This document shows, piece after piece, positions 51,712 to 60,843 of a stretch of DNA of 64,000 nt. Below the pieces are notes generated by a model, which searched no databases, was not told where the DNA came from, and saw only the letters and a list, made by a program, of their open reading frames with translations. Position 1 is the first letter of the stretch; each line of letters begins with the position of its first letter. This DNA comes from Afipia carboxidovorans OM5. Its GTDB lineage: Bacteria; Pseudomonadota; Alphaproteobacteria; Rhizobiales; Xanthobacteraceae. Location: NCBI RefSeq assembly GCF_000218565.1, contig NC_015684.1:3038001-3102000 (forward strand), read 5' to 3'. Position numbers and translations under genes: made by a program.

Positions 51712-52413
51712 TCAGCTACTGACGAGCACGGTATCGAGCACCGCACTGTAGTGGCACGCCGCCGCGACCAGCACGAAGCCGTGCCAGATTGCGTTCTGGA
51801 AACGCAGCCGCTGCCAAGCATGGAAGATTACACCGACCGAATACACTACACCGCCGATTGCGATCAGCCACAGCGTGGTATGCGTGAGCGAGGCCGCAAT
51901 GGAGTCATAGGCAACGAGACCACTCCAGCCGAGCGCGAGGTAAAGCGCCACCGCGAGACGGTCGAACCGGCCGGGAAACACCACCTTGAGCGCGATGCCG
52001 ATGAGGGCCACCGTCCAGACGCCCGCGAGCAAGACGAGGCCAAGCGTGTGGTCGTTCATTTGGGCGAGAAACGGGGTGTAGGTCGCCGCGATCAGCACAT
52101 AGATCGCGGAATGGTCGAACCGGCGCAAAATCCATTTCACCGGCGACACCGGCCAAAGATTATAGACCGCCGAGAACGCCAGCATGGCAATGAGCCCGGC
52201 AGCATAGATCGAGACGGTAACGAGATTGAGTGTCGACGCTGTGAGGCCGGCAAGCACGATCAGCGCGGCGACGGCAACGAGCCCGAGCGATAGGCCGGCG
52301 ACATGCACAACGCTGTCGGCGATCAGCTCGGCCCGATCGTAGGTCCAGTGGAACACCCCGCGCCCGGGCATCTCCGGCAGGGCCACCAATTCTTTCAATC
52401 GAAAGATCGCCAT
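51712..52413 (-). CDS. HlyIII/PAQR family membrane protein
   Basis: A 233-aa protein from the ATG at 52413 (MAIFRLKEL), chosen because the family starts near a cytoplasmic segment followed by the first conserved histidine; the frame is open 46 codons further. It has seven hydrophobic segments and hallmark residues: VVHVAGLSLGL, FDHSAIYVLIAATYTPF and WHGFVLVAAACHYSAVL, with three histidines that bind metal in PAQR receptors. Function in bacteria is unclear, despite the hemolysin III name. Confidence 0.9.
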   Translation of the reverse strand: MAIFRLKELVALPEMPGRGVFHWTYDRAELIADSVVHVAGLSLGLVAVAALIVLAGLTASTLNLVTVSIYAAGLIAMLAFSAVYNLWPVSPVKWILRRFDHSAIYVLIAATYTPFLAQMNDHTLGLVLLAGVWTVALIGIALKVVFPGRFDRLAVALYLALGWSGLVAYDSIAASLTHTTLWLIAIGGVVYSVGVIFHAWQRLRFQNAIWHGFVLVAAACHYSAVLDTVLVSS

Positions 52414-52579
52414 ACGCAAACCACTCAGCAACAGCCCAATTCTACGCCCCGCTCCCCAACAAAATCCTACCACCGCACTGTGACGGCTCAATATCCGGCC
52501 AATCCCGCGCTTGATTTCAGGTTCCACCGTTGCCAGCTTTGGTGGATGCACCCATCCTGCCTCCCCGTTTGATCGAATT

Positions 52580-54046
52580 ATGGCACCGAGCCTTTCCGGG
52601 ATTCTCGACGACCTGACGCTGTCGGCGCGCGCGCTCGCCGATTACAGCGAGAGCCTGTTCAACCCGACGGTGCGGCTCGGCGTCACTGGCCTGTCGCGCG
52701 CGGGCAAGACGGTGTTCATCACCGCTCTCGTGCACGGCTTTTTGCGCGGCGGGCGCTTTCCCGTGTTTGAATCGCTCTCCAGTGGGCGGATCGCGCGGGC
52801 ACGGCTCGCCCCGCAGCCGGACGACGGTATCCCCCGCTTCGCCTATGAGGCGCATCTGCGCACCCTGATCGAGGAGCGCCTGTGGCCGCAATCGACCACC
52901 GACATCAGCGAATTGCGGCTCGCAATCGACTACCAGCGCGAGAACGGCGCGATGCGCACGCTGACGCTCGACATCGTCGATTATCCCGGCGAATGGCTTC
53001 TCGACCTGCCGCTGCTGCACAAGAGCTACGAGCAATGGTCGGCGGAAAGCCTGAAGCTGTCGCGGCAGAGCCCACGCGCTGCGCTCGCTGCGCCTTGGCA
53101 CGCGCACCTCAAAAGCCTCAACGCAACCGATCTTGCCAACGAGGCGGCCGCGGTGACGGCAGCCAAACTCTTCACCGACTATTTGCGCGCCTGCCGTCAG
53201 GAGCAGTTCGCGATGAGCCTGCTGCCGCCCGGCCGCTTCCTGATGCCCGGTGCGCTGGAGAATTCCCCCGCCCTCACCTTCTCGCCGCTCGACGTGCCCG
53301 AAGACGGCACGCCGCCTGCAGACTCACTGTGGGCGATGATGCGCCGGCGTTATGAGTCCTACAAAGACATTGTGGTGCGGCCGTTCTTCCGCGATCACTT
53401 CGCCCGACTCGACCGCCAGATCGTATTGGTCGATGCGCTCGCCGCGTTCAATGCCGGGCCGGAGGCGCTGCGCGATCTCGAAGGCGCACTCGCGGGCATT
53501 CTCGATTGCTTCAACACCGGACGGCGCACGCTGTTCAGTATGATGTTTCGCCCACGCATCGACCGCATCCTGTTTGCCGCGACCAAGGCCGATCACCTTC
53601 ACCGCACCAGCCACGACCGGCTGGAGGCAATCCTGCGGCGGATGGTGGACCGCGCCGCCTCGCGCGCGGAATTCACAGGCGCCGCCACCGACGTCGTTGC
53701 GCTCGCCGCCGTGCGCGCGACCCGCGAGGCGAGCGTTGCGCATCACGGCGAGACGTTGCCCTCGATCATCGGCACCCCGATGCCGGGCGAGATTTCGGGC
53801 GGCGAAACCTTTGACGGCGACAGCGAGGCCGCAACCTTTCCGGGCGATCTGCCGGATACGCCGGACGACCTTTTCGGCCGCGACGGTGCGTTTAAAGGCT
53901 CAAGCTCCGCACCACCGGGCGAGACCGATTTCCGCTTCCTGCGCTTCCGCCCGCCGCGGCTCGATACCGCGCAAGGCGAGCCGGCGCTGCCGCACATCCG
54001 CCTCGACCGCGCGCTCCAATTCCTGATCGGAGACAAACTGCAATGA
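52580..54046 (+). CDS. YcjX-like P-loop GTPase
   Basis: A 488-aa protein from the ATG at 52580 (MAPSLSG); the longer open frame starts 23 codons earlier in AT-richer sequence without a site. P-loop GLSRAGKTVFIT (residues 37-48), then IVDYPGEWLLDLPLL as the switch-like region. Stress-linked P-loop proteins of the YcjX family (DUF463) usually sit next to ycjF, as here (4-nt overlap). The role is in envelope or stress response, not well defined. Confidence 0.92.
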   Translation: MAPSLSGILDDLTLSARALADYSESLFNPTVRLGVTGLSRAGKTVFITALVHGFLRGGRFPVFESLSSGRIARARLAPQPDDGIPRFAYEAHLRTLIEERLWPQSTTDISELRLAIDYQRENGAMRTLTLDIVDYPGEWLLDLPLLHKSYEQWSAESLKLSRQSPRAALAAPWHAHLKSLNATDLANEAAAVTAAKLFTDYLRACRQEQFAMSLLPPGRFLMPGALENSPALTFSPLDVPEDGTPPADSLWAMMRRRYESYKDIVVRPFFRDHFARLDRQIVLVDALAAFNAGPEALRDLEGALAGILDCFNTGRRTLFSMMFRPRIDRILFAATKADHLHRTSHDRLEAILRRMVDRAASRAEFTGAATDVVALAAVRATREASVAHHGETLPSIIGTPMPGEISGGETFDGDSEAATFPGDLPDTPDDLFGRDGAFKGSSSAPPGETDFRFLRFRPPRLDTAQGEPALPHIRLDRALQFLIGDKLQ

Positions 54047-55113
54047 ACGAGCGCAGCCCCCCGCGCAAACCCGTCTCGTTCCGGCTCGACGATCCGCGCG
54101 TGACGCTCACCGAGGCGGGCGAGAGTGCGCGTGCGCCGCTCGGCGGCATCCGCATCACGCCGGAGCCCGATGCGGCCACGCTGCCCGCGCCGATCGAGGC
54201 TACTCGACAACGCCGCCGGCGCTTTCCCTGGGGCGGGCTGTTCTGGAGTGCACTCGGCGGCCTCGTGGTGCTGGGGCTCGGGCTAGGCGCGGCGCAACTG
54301 ATCGAGGATCTGTTCACGCGCAGCGAGACGCTGGGTTTTGCCGGCCTCGCGCTTGCAGCCCTCTGCGCGCTCGCCTTCGTGGTGATTGTCGCGCGCGAAG
54401 CCTTGGCGCTGGCGCGGCTCGACACCATCGAGCAGTTGCATGCGCGTGCTGACGCCGTGCTCGTCTCCGACGACCGCGCCGCGAGCGATACCATCGTCCG
54501 CGATCTCCTCAAGGTCGCGCGTGACAACCCGCAGCTCGCCCAGGCCCGCGCCGCGCTGCAGAGCCATACGCACGATATTATCGACGGCGCCGACATGCTG
54601 CGGCTTGCCGAGCGCACGCTGATGGCTCCGCTCGATCAGGAAGCGCGGCGGCTGATCTCGAGCGCCGCCTCCCGCGTTTCGCTCGTCACCGCCATCAGCC
54701 CCGGCGCGCTGATCGACATGCTGTTCGTGTTCGCCGCCGCCCTGCGGCTGGTGCGCCAGCTCGCGCGGCTCTATGGCGGCCGTCCCGGCGCGCTCGGGAT
54801 GTTCAAACTGATGCGACATGTGATCGCACATCTCGCCGTCACCGGCGGTATGGCGGCGAGCGACAGCCTGATCCAGCAGATGCTCGGACATGGCGTTGCA
54901 GCAAAGCTCTCCGCCCGGCTCGGCGAGGGCGTTCTGAACGGCCTGCTCACTGCACGCCTTGGCCTTGCCGCCGTCGACGTCACGCGGCCGCTGCCATTCT
55001 CGGCACTGCCGCGCCCCGCGCTTGGCGACCTGGTCAAGGATCTGATGCGCCGGGCCGATCCGACCGCGCGGATCGAGGCGAAAGCCAAGCCAGAGAGCCC
55101 TGAGCGCGACTGA
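54043..55113 (+). CDS. YcjF-like membrane protein (UPF0283/TIGR01620)
   Basis: A 356-aa inner-membrane protein with two adjacent helices (GLFWSALGGLVVLGLGLGAA and LAALCALAFVVIVAREAL, about residues 66-125). The C-terminal domain of DUF697 type reads TAISPGALIDMLFVFAAALR then LVRQLARLYGGRPGA. YcjF accompanies YcjX and its start overlaps the ycjX stop (ATGA). The pair may form a membrane-bound GTPase complex (inference). Confidence 0.92.
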   Translation: MNERSPPRKPVSFRLDDPRVTLTEAGESARAPLGGIRITPEPDAATLPAPIEATRQRRRRFPWGGLFWSALGGLVVLGLGLGAAQLIEDLFTRSETLGFAGLALAALCALAFVVIVAREALALARLDTIEQLHARADAVLVSDDRAASDTIVRDLLKVARDNPQLAQARAALQSHTHDIIDGADMLRLAERTLMAPLDQEARRLISSAASRVSLVTAISPGALIDMLFVFAAALRLVRQLARLYGGRPGALGMFKLMRHVIAHLAVTGGMAASDSLIQQMLGHGVAAKLSARLGEGVLNGLLTARLGLAAVDVTRPLPFSALPRPALGDLVKDLMRRADPTARIEAKAKPESPERD

Positions 55114-55471
55114 GCCTCTTTTGCGAGCAAAGCGCAAAGAACAGCGCAGAACGGCCCCTGCCGGCCTCGCAAGCCGCTCGATTTTGCAAGCACGTGCTAC
55201 CTTCGCGGTTGCGTCAAAAACCTCATGACACACCGTAGCGATAATTGACGTTTATCAAAGCAAGTGCCGCTCCCATCATCATTCTTCGGCGGCGCGCCTG
55301 CCATACGATGGTTTCTTTGCATTGCAATATACGCGTCAAACGCGACGTGATGCGCGACTGCTCTCGGCTCCTGCGAAGCTTGGCGCTTTACCAAGGAGAT
55401 AAAACGCGTATCGTGTGCGCCGCCGGCCGTCCTCGGGGGCACCGGCAGCATATTTTTCTGGAGAGTGATGA
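55114..55471. other. Long leader of the cold-shock gene
   Basis: A 358-base gap before the cold-shock gene. It contains no supported gene. A long untranslated leader here would fit cold-shock genes, whose leaders often refold with temperature. The last bases give GGAGAGTGATGA before the start. No promoter was assigned with confidence. Confidence 0.4.
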
Positions 55472-55672
55472 ATGGCTAAAGGCACTGTGAAGTGGTTCAA
55501 CCCGACCAAAGGCTACGGGTTCATCCAGCCGGCAGGTGGCGGCAAGGATGTGTTCGTGCACATTTCGGCGGTTGAAAAAGCGGGCCTGTCTTCGCTGAAC
55601 GAGGGACAGACAATCGAGTTCGAAGAAGTCGCGAACCGCGGCAAGACATCTGCGGAGAATCTAAAAGTCTGA
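55472..55672 (+). CDS. Cold-shock protein (CspA family)
   Basis: A 66-aa single cold-shock domain: MAKGTVKWFNPTKGYGFIQP with RNP1 (KGYGFI) and RNP2 (VFVHIS). It binds single-stranded RNA and DNA and melts RNA structure in the cold. Length and motifs are standard. A strong site (GGAGAG) precedes the start and a terminator follows. Confidence 0.97.
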   Translation: MAKGTVKWFNPTKGYGFIQPAGGGKDVFVHISAVEKAGLSSLNEGQTIEFEEVANRGKTSAENLKV

Positions 55673-55773
55673 TCCCGCCTCTCGCGAACCAGATCATCCT
55701 TTCCGGTTCGCACTTAATCCGGCACAAGATCGTACATCGACGCCAATAACAAAACGACTAGGCACGTCGCCAG

Positions 55774-55810
55774 AGGCCATCGCCGCACCACGGCAGATTG
55801 GCCTTTTTTA
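55774..55810 (+). terminator. Terminator after the cold-shock gene
   Basis: AGGCCA (55774-55779) pairs with TGGCCT (55799-55804), with an inner GCCG/CGGC pair, and seven T follow. It lies 100 bases past the stop. Confidence 0.75.
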
Positions 55811-55835
55811 TTGCCTGTATGTTTGATTGTCCGTC

Positions 55836-55860
55836 GTCATGGCCCGGCGTTCTGCCGGCC
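55836..55860. repeat. Half-copy of the intergenic palindromic repeat
   Basis: GTCATGGCCCGGCGTTCTGCCGGCC resembles the left arm of copy 2 (GTCATGGCCGGGCTTGTC...). No right arm is seen. It lies between convergent genes at 55472 and 55869. Confidence 0.35.
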
Positions 55861-55868
55861 GCACGCGC

Positions 55869-56114
55869 TCAGTAGGAGCACGGCCCCATCATGCAATCCT
55901 CGAGCCTGCGCCACGCGCGCGGCGTCATCCGCGGCATACGCGGATTGTAGCTCGAGCAATCGCTCGCCTTGTCGCCCGGCGCCAGAACCCCGCCGCAATA
56001 CGGGCAAGCGTTGTCGTTGGCATAGCCGAGCGAGATATCATCCTGCGCATCAGGCACCTCTGCAGCGAAGAACCTGACGACATTGTCTGAAGAGAAAAAC
56101 GGATCGCCCGTCAT
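55869..56114 (-). CDS. Small hypothetical protein with CPYCGG motif
   Basis: An 81-aa protein from the ATG at 56114 (MTGDPFFSSDNVVRFF); the frame is open 24 codons upstream. Two cysteine groups, ACPYCGGVLAPGD and DCSSYNPRM, could bind zinc as a treble-clef or ribbon-like knuckle, and more cysteines lie near the end (EDCMMGPCSY). It is a plausible small metal-binding or regulatory protein, not recognised. It is convergent with the cold-shock gene. Confidence 0.65.
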   Translation of the reverse strand: MTGDPFFSSDNVVRFFAAEVPDAQDDISLGYANDNACPYCGGVLAPGDKASDCSSYNPRMPRMTPRAWRRLEDCMMGPCSY

Positions 56115-56234
56115 ACATGCACCTCGTGATCGATGAGGCGCACGATGCCAGCAAGATGATGCTGGAGCGTTCAAGCGAAGGCTCAAATTTTAGCGGAGTT
56201 TCCAGACTGGAAATTTACGCCGCGGTGAGAGTTC

Positions 56235-57002
56235 CTATCGCGCGACGATCAGGCCGCGGCTGGTGACGACGACCCAGCGGCCATCCTGCCGGCGGATCGC
56301 ATCGACACGGCCGACGCCGGGCAGCGGATCGCCGGCATAAACCTCGAACAGGCCCTGCCGTCCTTCGATCAGCGCGCCGCCATTGCGGACATCGCGGACC
56401 ACCCACCCATCGATCGTCGGCAGGCGACCGATCTGCGGCGCCGCCTTGGCGGGAGCGGGAGCCGGCGCAGCCACGGGCGCGGCAGGAGCCGGGATGCTTC
56501 CGGTCACATCGGCGGATTTCAGCTTTTCGAGCGACTCGCCGAATTTCGCGAGTTTGCTGGCATTGGCCTTGGCCGCGCTCTCGGTCGAGGTCTTCAGCGA
56601 CTGCAACTCGGCATTCACCTGCGCCAGCGCATTGTCGATCGCGCGGTTGCGCTCGGTGACGGCAGCGGCCGCCTTCTCGTCCTTGGCAAAATGCCCAAAG
56701 CTGAACCAGGCGGTGCCAGCGCTGCTCAGCGCGCCGATCAACGCGGCAACGCCGATCATCAGGATCATCGACGGGAACCGCCGCTCGGCCTGCGGCTGCG
56801 GCGGAACGTCTCCGAATACGATGTCTTCCCAGGAATCCTGCTGGGGCAGGCGCTGCAGCGTGATGTCGCGCGTGGGAGCTTCCGCCGCGTGAGCCTCATT
56901 TGCGGCGCTCTCGGCATTCTCACGGCCGGCCGGGACAAGCTCCTGCCCTCCGGCGGACGACTGCGAATTGCCGGAATGGTGAGTGTTATCCTGCTCGTTC
57001 AT
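56235..57002 (-). CDS. Anchored coiled-coil protein, unknown
   Basis: A 255-aa protein from the ATG at 57002 (MNEQDNTHHSGNS). An acidic N-terminus including PQQDSWEDIVFGDVPPQP is followed by one transmembrane segment (SMILMIGVAALIGALSSAGT, about 78-97), a coiled coil (about 100-160), an Ala/Pro linker and a C-terminal domain (RLPTIDGWVVRDVRNGGALI to RGLIVAR, about 190-255) that looks like a small beta domain. I do not recognise a named family. It is transcribed with, and directly downstream of, nothing obvious. Confidence 0.75.
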   Translation of the reverse strand: MNEQDNTHHSGNSQSSAGGQELVPAGRENAESAANEAHAAEAPTRDITLQRLPQQDSWEDIVFGDVPPQPQAERRFPSMILMIGVAALIGALSSAGTAWFSFGHFAKDEKAAAAVTERNRAIDNALAQVNAELQSLKTSTESAAKANASKLAKFGESLEKLKSADVTGSIPAPAAPVAAPAPAPAKAAPQIGRLPTIDGWVVRDVRNGGALIEGRQGLFEVYAGDPLPGVGRVDAIRRQDGRWVVVTSRGLIVAR

Positions 57003-57059
57003 GGTCCTGATCCCAAAGCTGTTTGACACTTTGGTAACCATGAATTGTTTGAGGAATCG

Positions 57060-57821
57060 TTACGCTCCGACGACCAGCGCCTGTCGCGCCGCAAGAAGTC
57101 GGCGCAGTGTCTCGATGCTGGAGCGATCGACCTTTCCGTCACCCCGCGCGGGCCGGAAATGCCGCTGGAAGGCAGCCACCACAGCCGCCTTCACCTCGGG
57201 CGGGTCGGCGGGTGTGATGCCATAGCCGTAGCCCGCAAGCGCACCGATGAAGGCCGCAGCCTCGCCCGCATCTGCCTCAGCACCAGAGGTATCATCGAGC
57301 GGCGCAGGCTCGACCCACAGCCCGACGCCTTCCGCCGCCAGCCTCCCCCAGGGAAACCATTCACCCGGGTCCTGCTTGCGCGTCGGTGCGATATCCGAAT
57401 GCGCCAGCACCTGATCGCGCCGAATGCCATTGCGCGCGAGGATATCGCGGCAGAGCGCGATCACGGCCGCGATCTGCGGATCGGGATAAGGCGGGCAATC
57501 CCCGTCATGCCCCGGATTGACGATCTCGATGCCGATCGAGCGCGAGTTGATGTCGCTCGCGCCCCGCCAGCACGACACGCCCGCGTGCCAGGCGCGCTTC
57601 TCTTCGGCCACGAGTTGAACGACCTCGCCATTCTCGCGCACGACATAGTGGGAGGAGACCTTGGCCTCCGCATCGCACAACCTTGCCAGCGCGGCGTCCT
57701 CTTCGGGCATGCCCGTGTAATGCAGCACGATGAGTTCGACCGGCGCGCAGCGTTCGTCGAGATTCGGCGACGCCATGACGCTTGAGGCGAGCGGTGAATC
57801 GGCAGTGAAGGGAGAAGCCAT
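57060..57821 (-). CDS. N-acetylmuramoyl-L-alanine amidase (AmiD-like)
   Basis: A 253-aa amidase_2 enzyme from the ATG at 57821 (MASPFTADSPLASSV); the frame continues upstream to 57965, but that would overlap the next gene. Zinc ligands are H (VLHYTGM, about 34) and H (LAHSDIAPTRKQDPG, about 155), with the active-site K/T of the AmiD type. The amidase cleaves between MurNAc and L-alanine in murein recycling. No signal peptide is obvious at this start. It is divergent from the ABC binding protein gene (137 bases). Confidence 0.9.
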   Translation of the reverse strand: MASPFTADSPLASSVMASPNLDERCAPVELIVLHYTGMPEEDAALARLCDAEAKVSSHYVVRENGEVVQLVAEEKRAWHAGVSCWRGASDINSRSIGIEIVNPGHDGDCPPYPDPQIAAVIALCRDILARNGIRRDQVLAHSDIAPTRKQDPGEWFPWGRLAAEGVGLWVEPAPLDDTSGAEADAGEAAAFIGALAGYGYGITPADPPEVKAAVVAAFQRHFRPARGDGKVDRSSIETLRRLLAARQALVVGA

Positions 57822-57958
57822 CGCGCCATCAAGCCGCGACCGCACCACCACGTCAATGGCTTGGGCCTGCGGCTGCGGCACCCGTTCGGCTGACTCGTAC
57901 AGGCTTTTGACATATAACGGGAAGCGAACGGCCATCCGCAGGCCATCCGGGAGTCTCG

Positions 57959-59029
57959 ATGACACATACCGGCCGCCGCCGCGCCCTCGGCGCTCTCAGC
58001 GTCTTTGGTGCCCTTATCAGTTTTCTTGCCCTGTCGGTCTGGCAGGCGGTGCCCGCTGCTGCGCGCACCGTGACCGACTCGGCTGGCCGCAAGGTCGATA
58101 TCCCTGATGCGATTACGCGCGTGTTCGCCGCCGGCCCGCCTGCCTCGATCGTCCTCTACACGCTCGCGCCACAATCCATGATCGGCTGGGCCCGCACGCC
58201 GCGCGAGACACAGAAACCCTATCTTCTACCAGCCACTCACGCGCTGCCCGAACTCGGCCGCCTCACCGGGCGCGGCGACACGCTCAATCTCGAACGCCTC
58301 ATTGCTGCCAAACCCGATATCATCATCGACTACGGCACCATCAACGATACCTACCGCTCGCTCGCCGACCGCGTGCAGGCGCAGACCGGAATTCCCTATC
58401 TCCTGATCGACGGCCGGTTCGAGAACGCGCCGACGACGTTGCGGCTTCTTGCCGATATCCTCGGAGTGAAGGAACGAGGCGAGATGCTGGCGCGCATCAC
58501 TGAGGGCATTCTCGCCCGTGTCGACAAGACCATCGCCGATATTCCGGCGGACAAGCGTCCGCACATCTATCTTGCGCGCGGACCGGAAGGGCTGGAATCC
58601 GGATCGAAAGGCTCGATCAACACCGAGATCATCGAGCGCGTCGGCGGCATCAACGTGGTCGAAGGCCTGCGCGAAAAAGGGGGCATCGTGCGCGTGTCAC
58701 CCGAGCAGGTGATCACATGGGCACCCGACACCATCATCACGCTCGATCCCGATTTCAAGAAAGCCGTCGCACAGAAGCCGGAATGGAAAGCGGTGCCGGC
58801 CGTTGCAAAGGGCCGCGTCTTTCTCGCGCCCGGTTTGCCCTACGGCTTCATCGATGCGCCGCCTTCGGTGAACCGCTTCGCGGGCCTGATCTGGCTCCTG
58901 CACACACTCTATCCGGATCGGACCGACGGCAATCTGCGCAACGAGATCCGCACGTTCTACAAGACATTCTATCAGGTCGATCCGAGCGATAGCGAACTCA
59001 ACGCTCTGCTCAACGGCGCGGGAGGCTGA
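57959..59029 (+). CDS. FecB/BtuF-type ABC transporter binding protein
   Basis: A 356-aa periplasmic binding protein with a long N-terminal signal including twin arginine (GRRRALGALSVFGALISFLA). Core fold: TVTDSAGRKVDIPDAITRVF (about 37-56), LERLIAAKPDIIIDYGTIND and WAPDTIITLDPDFKKAV. The family binds ferric siderophores, heme, cobalamin or molybdate. GGGAG precedes the start. It is the first gene of a three-gene importer. No TonB receptor is nearby. The nearest relatives in my memory are the iron type, but the ligand is unproven. Confidence 0.88.
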   Translation: MTHTGRRRALGALSVFGALISFLALSVWQAVPAAARTVTDSAGRKVDIPDAITRVFAAGPPASIVLYTLAPQSMIGWARTPRETQKPYLLPATHALPELGRLTGRGDTLNLERLIAAKPDIIIDYGTINDTYRSLADRVQAQTGIPYLLIDGRFENAPTTLRLLADILGVKERGEMLARITEGILARVDKTIADIPADKRPHIYLARGPEGLESGSKGSINTEIIERVGGINVVEGLREKGGIVRVSPEQVITWAPDTIITLDPDFKKAVAQKPEWKAVPAVAKGRVFLAPGLPYGFIDAPPSVNRFAGLIWLLHTLYPDRTDGNLRNEIRTFYKTFYQVDPSDSELNALLNGAGG

Positions 59030-59038
59030 GCCGCCCCC

Positions 59039-60043
59039 TTGCGCACAGCAACCATCCTTTTCACCCTCACCGCCCTCCTGATCGCCGTCGCATTGGTGGC
59101 GGCGGGTATCGGGCCTTATCCGATTCCGCCGCAGACCGTGGTCGAGGCGCTGTGGCAGCGGCTCGTCGGCGGAGATATTCAAAGCACCATCGACACCGTG
59201 CTGTTCAACATCCGCCTGCCGCGGATTGTCGCTGCGGGCTTCGTCGGCGCGGCGCTTGCAGCAGCGGGCGCGGCCTATCAGAGCCTGTTTCGCAATCCGC
59301 TGGTCTCGCCCGACATTCTCGGCGTCTCGACCGGTGCGGGCTTCGGTGCGGTGGTCGGCATCCTGCTCGGATTTCCTGTCGCGATGATCCAGTTTCTCGG
59401 CTTTGCCGGCGGACTCGCGACTGTCGCGATCGTGGTCACGCTCGCGCGTGCATTACGTTCAAGCGGAGACGTGCTCGTGCTGGTGCTCGCCGGCATTGTG
59501 GTCGGCGCACTGGCAGGCGCGGCGATCTCGCTGGTGAAGGTACTGGCTGATCCATACGACCAGTTGCCCGCGATCACCTTCTGGCTGCTCGGCAGCCTGT
59601 CCGGGATCAAGGCGCACGACGTCGCCGCGACCGTGCCGGTGGTACTGATCGGGCTCGGACCGCTCATTCTGTTGCGCTGGCGGATCGGCGTGCTCTCGCT
59701 CGGCGATGACGAGGCGCGTGCGCTCGGTGTCGAAGTCGGACGGCTGCGCGCCATCGTGATTGCCGCCGCAACGCTTGTCACTGCGAGCGTGGTCGCGATC
59801 TCCGGCGTGATCGGCTGGGTCGGGCTGATGGTACCGCATATGGCGCGGCTGTTGATCGGCCCGCGCTTCGACCGTCTGCTGCCGGCCGCGATCCTGCTCG
59901 GCGCCGCTTTCATGATCGGCGTCGATACGCTGGCGCGGTCCGCCGCGCGGATCGAGATTCCGCTCGGCGTACTGACGGCAATCATTGGCGGGCCGGTATT
60001 TGTCTGGTTGCTCGCGCATAATCAACGGAGGCTTCTGCCATGA
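59039..60043 (+). CDS. FecCD/BtuC-type ABC transporter permease
   Basis: A 334-aa permease with eight to ten helices. Typical motifs: LPRIVAAGFVGAALAAAGAA, RNPLVSPDILGVSTGAGFGA, and the coupling region SLGDDEARALGVEVGRLR, VIGWVGLMVPHMARLLIG. It starts with a TTG at 59039 after TGAGCCGCCCCC, a weak site; no ATG is near, so the start is uncertain. The stop overlaps the ATPase start by 4 nt. It works with the binding protein at 57959. Confidence 0.92.
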   Translation: MRTATILFTLTALLIAVALVAAGIGPYPIPPQTVVEALWQRLVGGDIQSTIDTVLFNIRLPRIVAAGFVGAALAAAGAAYQSLFRNPLVSPDILGVSTGAGFGAVVGILLGFPVAMIQFLGFAGGLATVAIVVTLARALRSSGDVLVLVLAGIVVGALAGAAISLVKVLADPYDQLPAITFWLLGSLSGIKAHDVAATVPVVLIGLGPLILLRWRIGVLSLGDDEARALGVEVGRLRAIVIAAATLVTASVVAISGVIGWVGLMVPHMARLLIGPRFDRLLPAAILLGAAFMIGVDTLARSAARIEIPLGVLTAIIGGPVFVWLLAHNQRRLLP

Positions 60044-60825
60044 GCCTTCTCGAAGCGCGTGACCTGACGATCGGCTACGGCCATACCACGGTTGCTGACG
60101 GCGTCGATCTTGCAATCGAGCCCGGCACCGTGACCTGCCTGCTTGGGCCGAACGGTATCGGCAAAACTACGCTGTTCAAGACGCTGATGGGCCTGATTCC
60201 GCAGCTTTCCGGCACCATCCGCCTCGAGGGCGATGAGATCGCACAATTAAGCCGCCCGCGCATCGCTCGCCACATCGCCTATGTGCCGCAAGCACATCCG
60301 GCCGAGTTCACTTACACAGTGCTTGATCTCGTGGTGATGGGACGCACCGCCTATCTCGGCACGTTCGGTGCGCCGAAACAGACAGACTATGACGCCGCAA
60401 CCGCCGCGCTGGAGCAACTCGGGATCAGCGCTCTGGCGGAACGCGACTCCACGCGCATTTCAGGCGGTCAACGCCAACTTGTGTTGATCGCCCGTGCACT
60501 GGCGCAGCAATCACGCATCGTGGTGATGGACGAGCCGACCGCGAGCCTCGATCTCGCCAATCGCATTCTGGTGCTCGACACCGTGCGCAATCTCGCCGCG
60601 AGCGGACTTGCCGTCGTGCTGTCAACGCATGAGCCCGAGCATGCGTTTCTGGTCGCCGATCAGGTCGCAATCCTCGGCCGCGACCGTTTCGTCACCGGCC
60701 CCGTGGCCGATGTGCTGACGCCGTCGCAACTGTCAGCGCTCTACGGCCTGCCACTTGAGGTCGAGACCACGCCCTCCGGCCGCCATGTCGTCGGGCCTGC
60801 TGCTTCGGATCAGATACAGCCCTGA
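60040..60825 (+). CDS. FecE/BtuD-type ABC transporter ATP-binding protein
   Basis: A 261-aa ATPase. Walker A GPNGIGKTT (about 36-44), signature ISGGQRQLVLIARAL, Walker B IVVMDEPTASLD, and switch LSTHEPEHA. It completes the importer. The order binding protein-permease-ATPase and the coupled overlaps are standard for this transporter class. Specificity follows the binding protein, which is unknown. Confidence 0.94.
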   Translation: MSLLEARDLTIGYGHTTVADGVDLAIEPGTVTCLLGPNGIGKTTLFKTLMGLIPQLSGTIRLEGDEIAQLSRPRIARHIAYVPQAHPAEFTYTVLDLVVMGRTAYLGTFGAPKQTDYDAATAALEQLGISALAERDSTRISGGQRQLVLIARALAQQSRIVVMDEPTASLDLANRILVLDTVRNLAASGLAVVLSTHEPEHAFLVADQVAILGRDRFVTGPVADVLTPSQLSALYGLPLEVETTPSGRHVVGPAASDQIQP

Positions 60826-60843
60826 GCAAAGCTGCAATGCCGA

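Noticed and set aside
55245..55490. An 81-aa plus-strand frame running into the cold-shock gene
   Set aside because: No ribosome binding site and no protein-like character; it overlaps the cold-shock start in another frame and is better read as leader.
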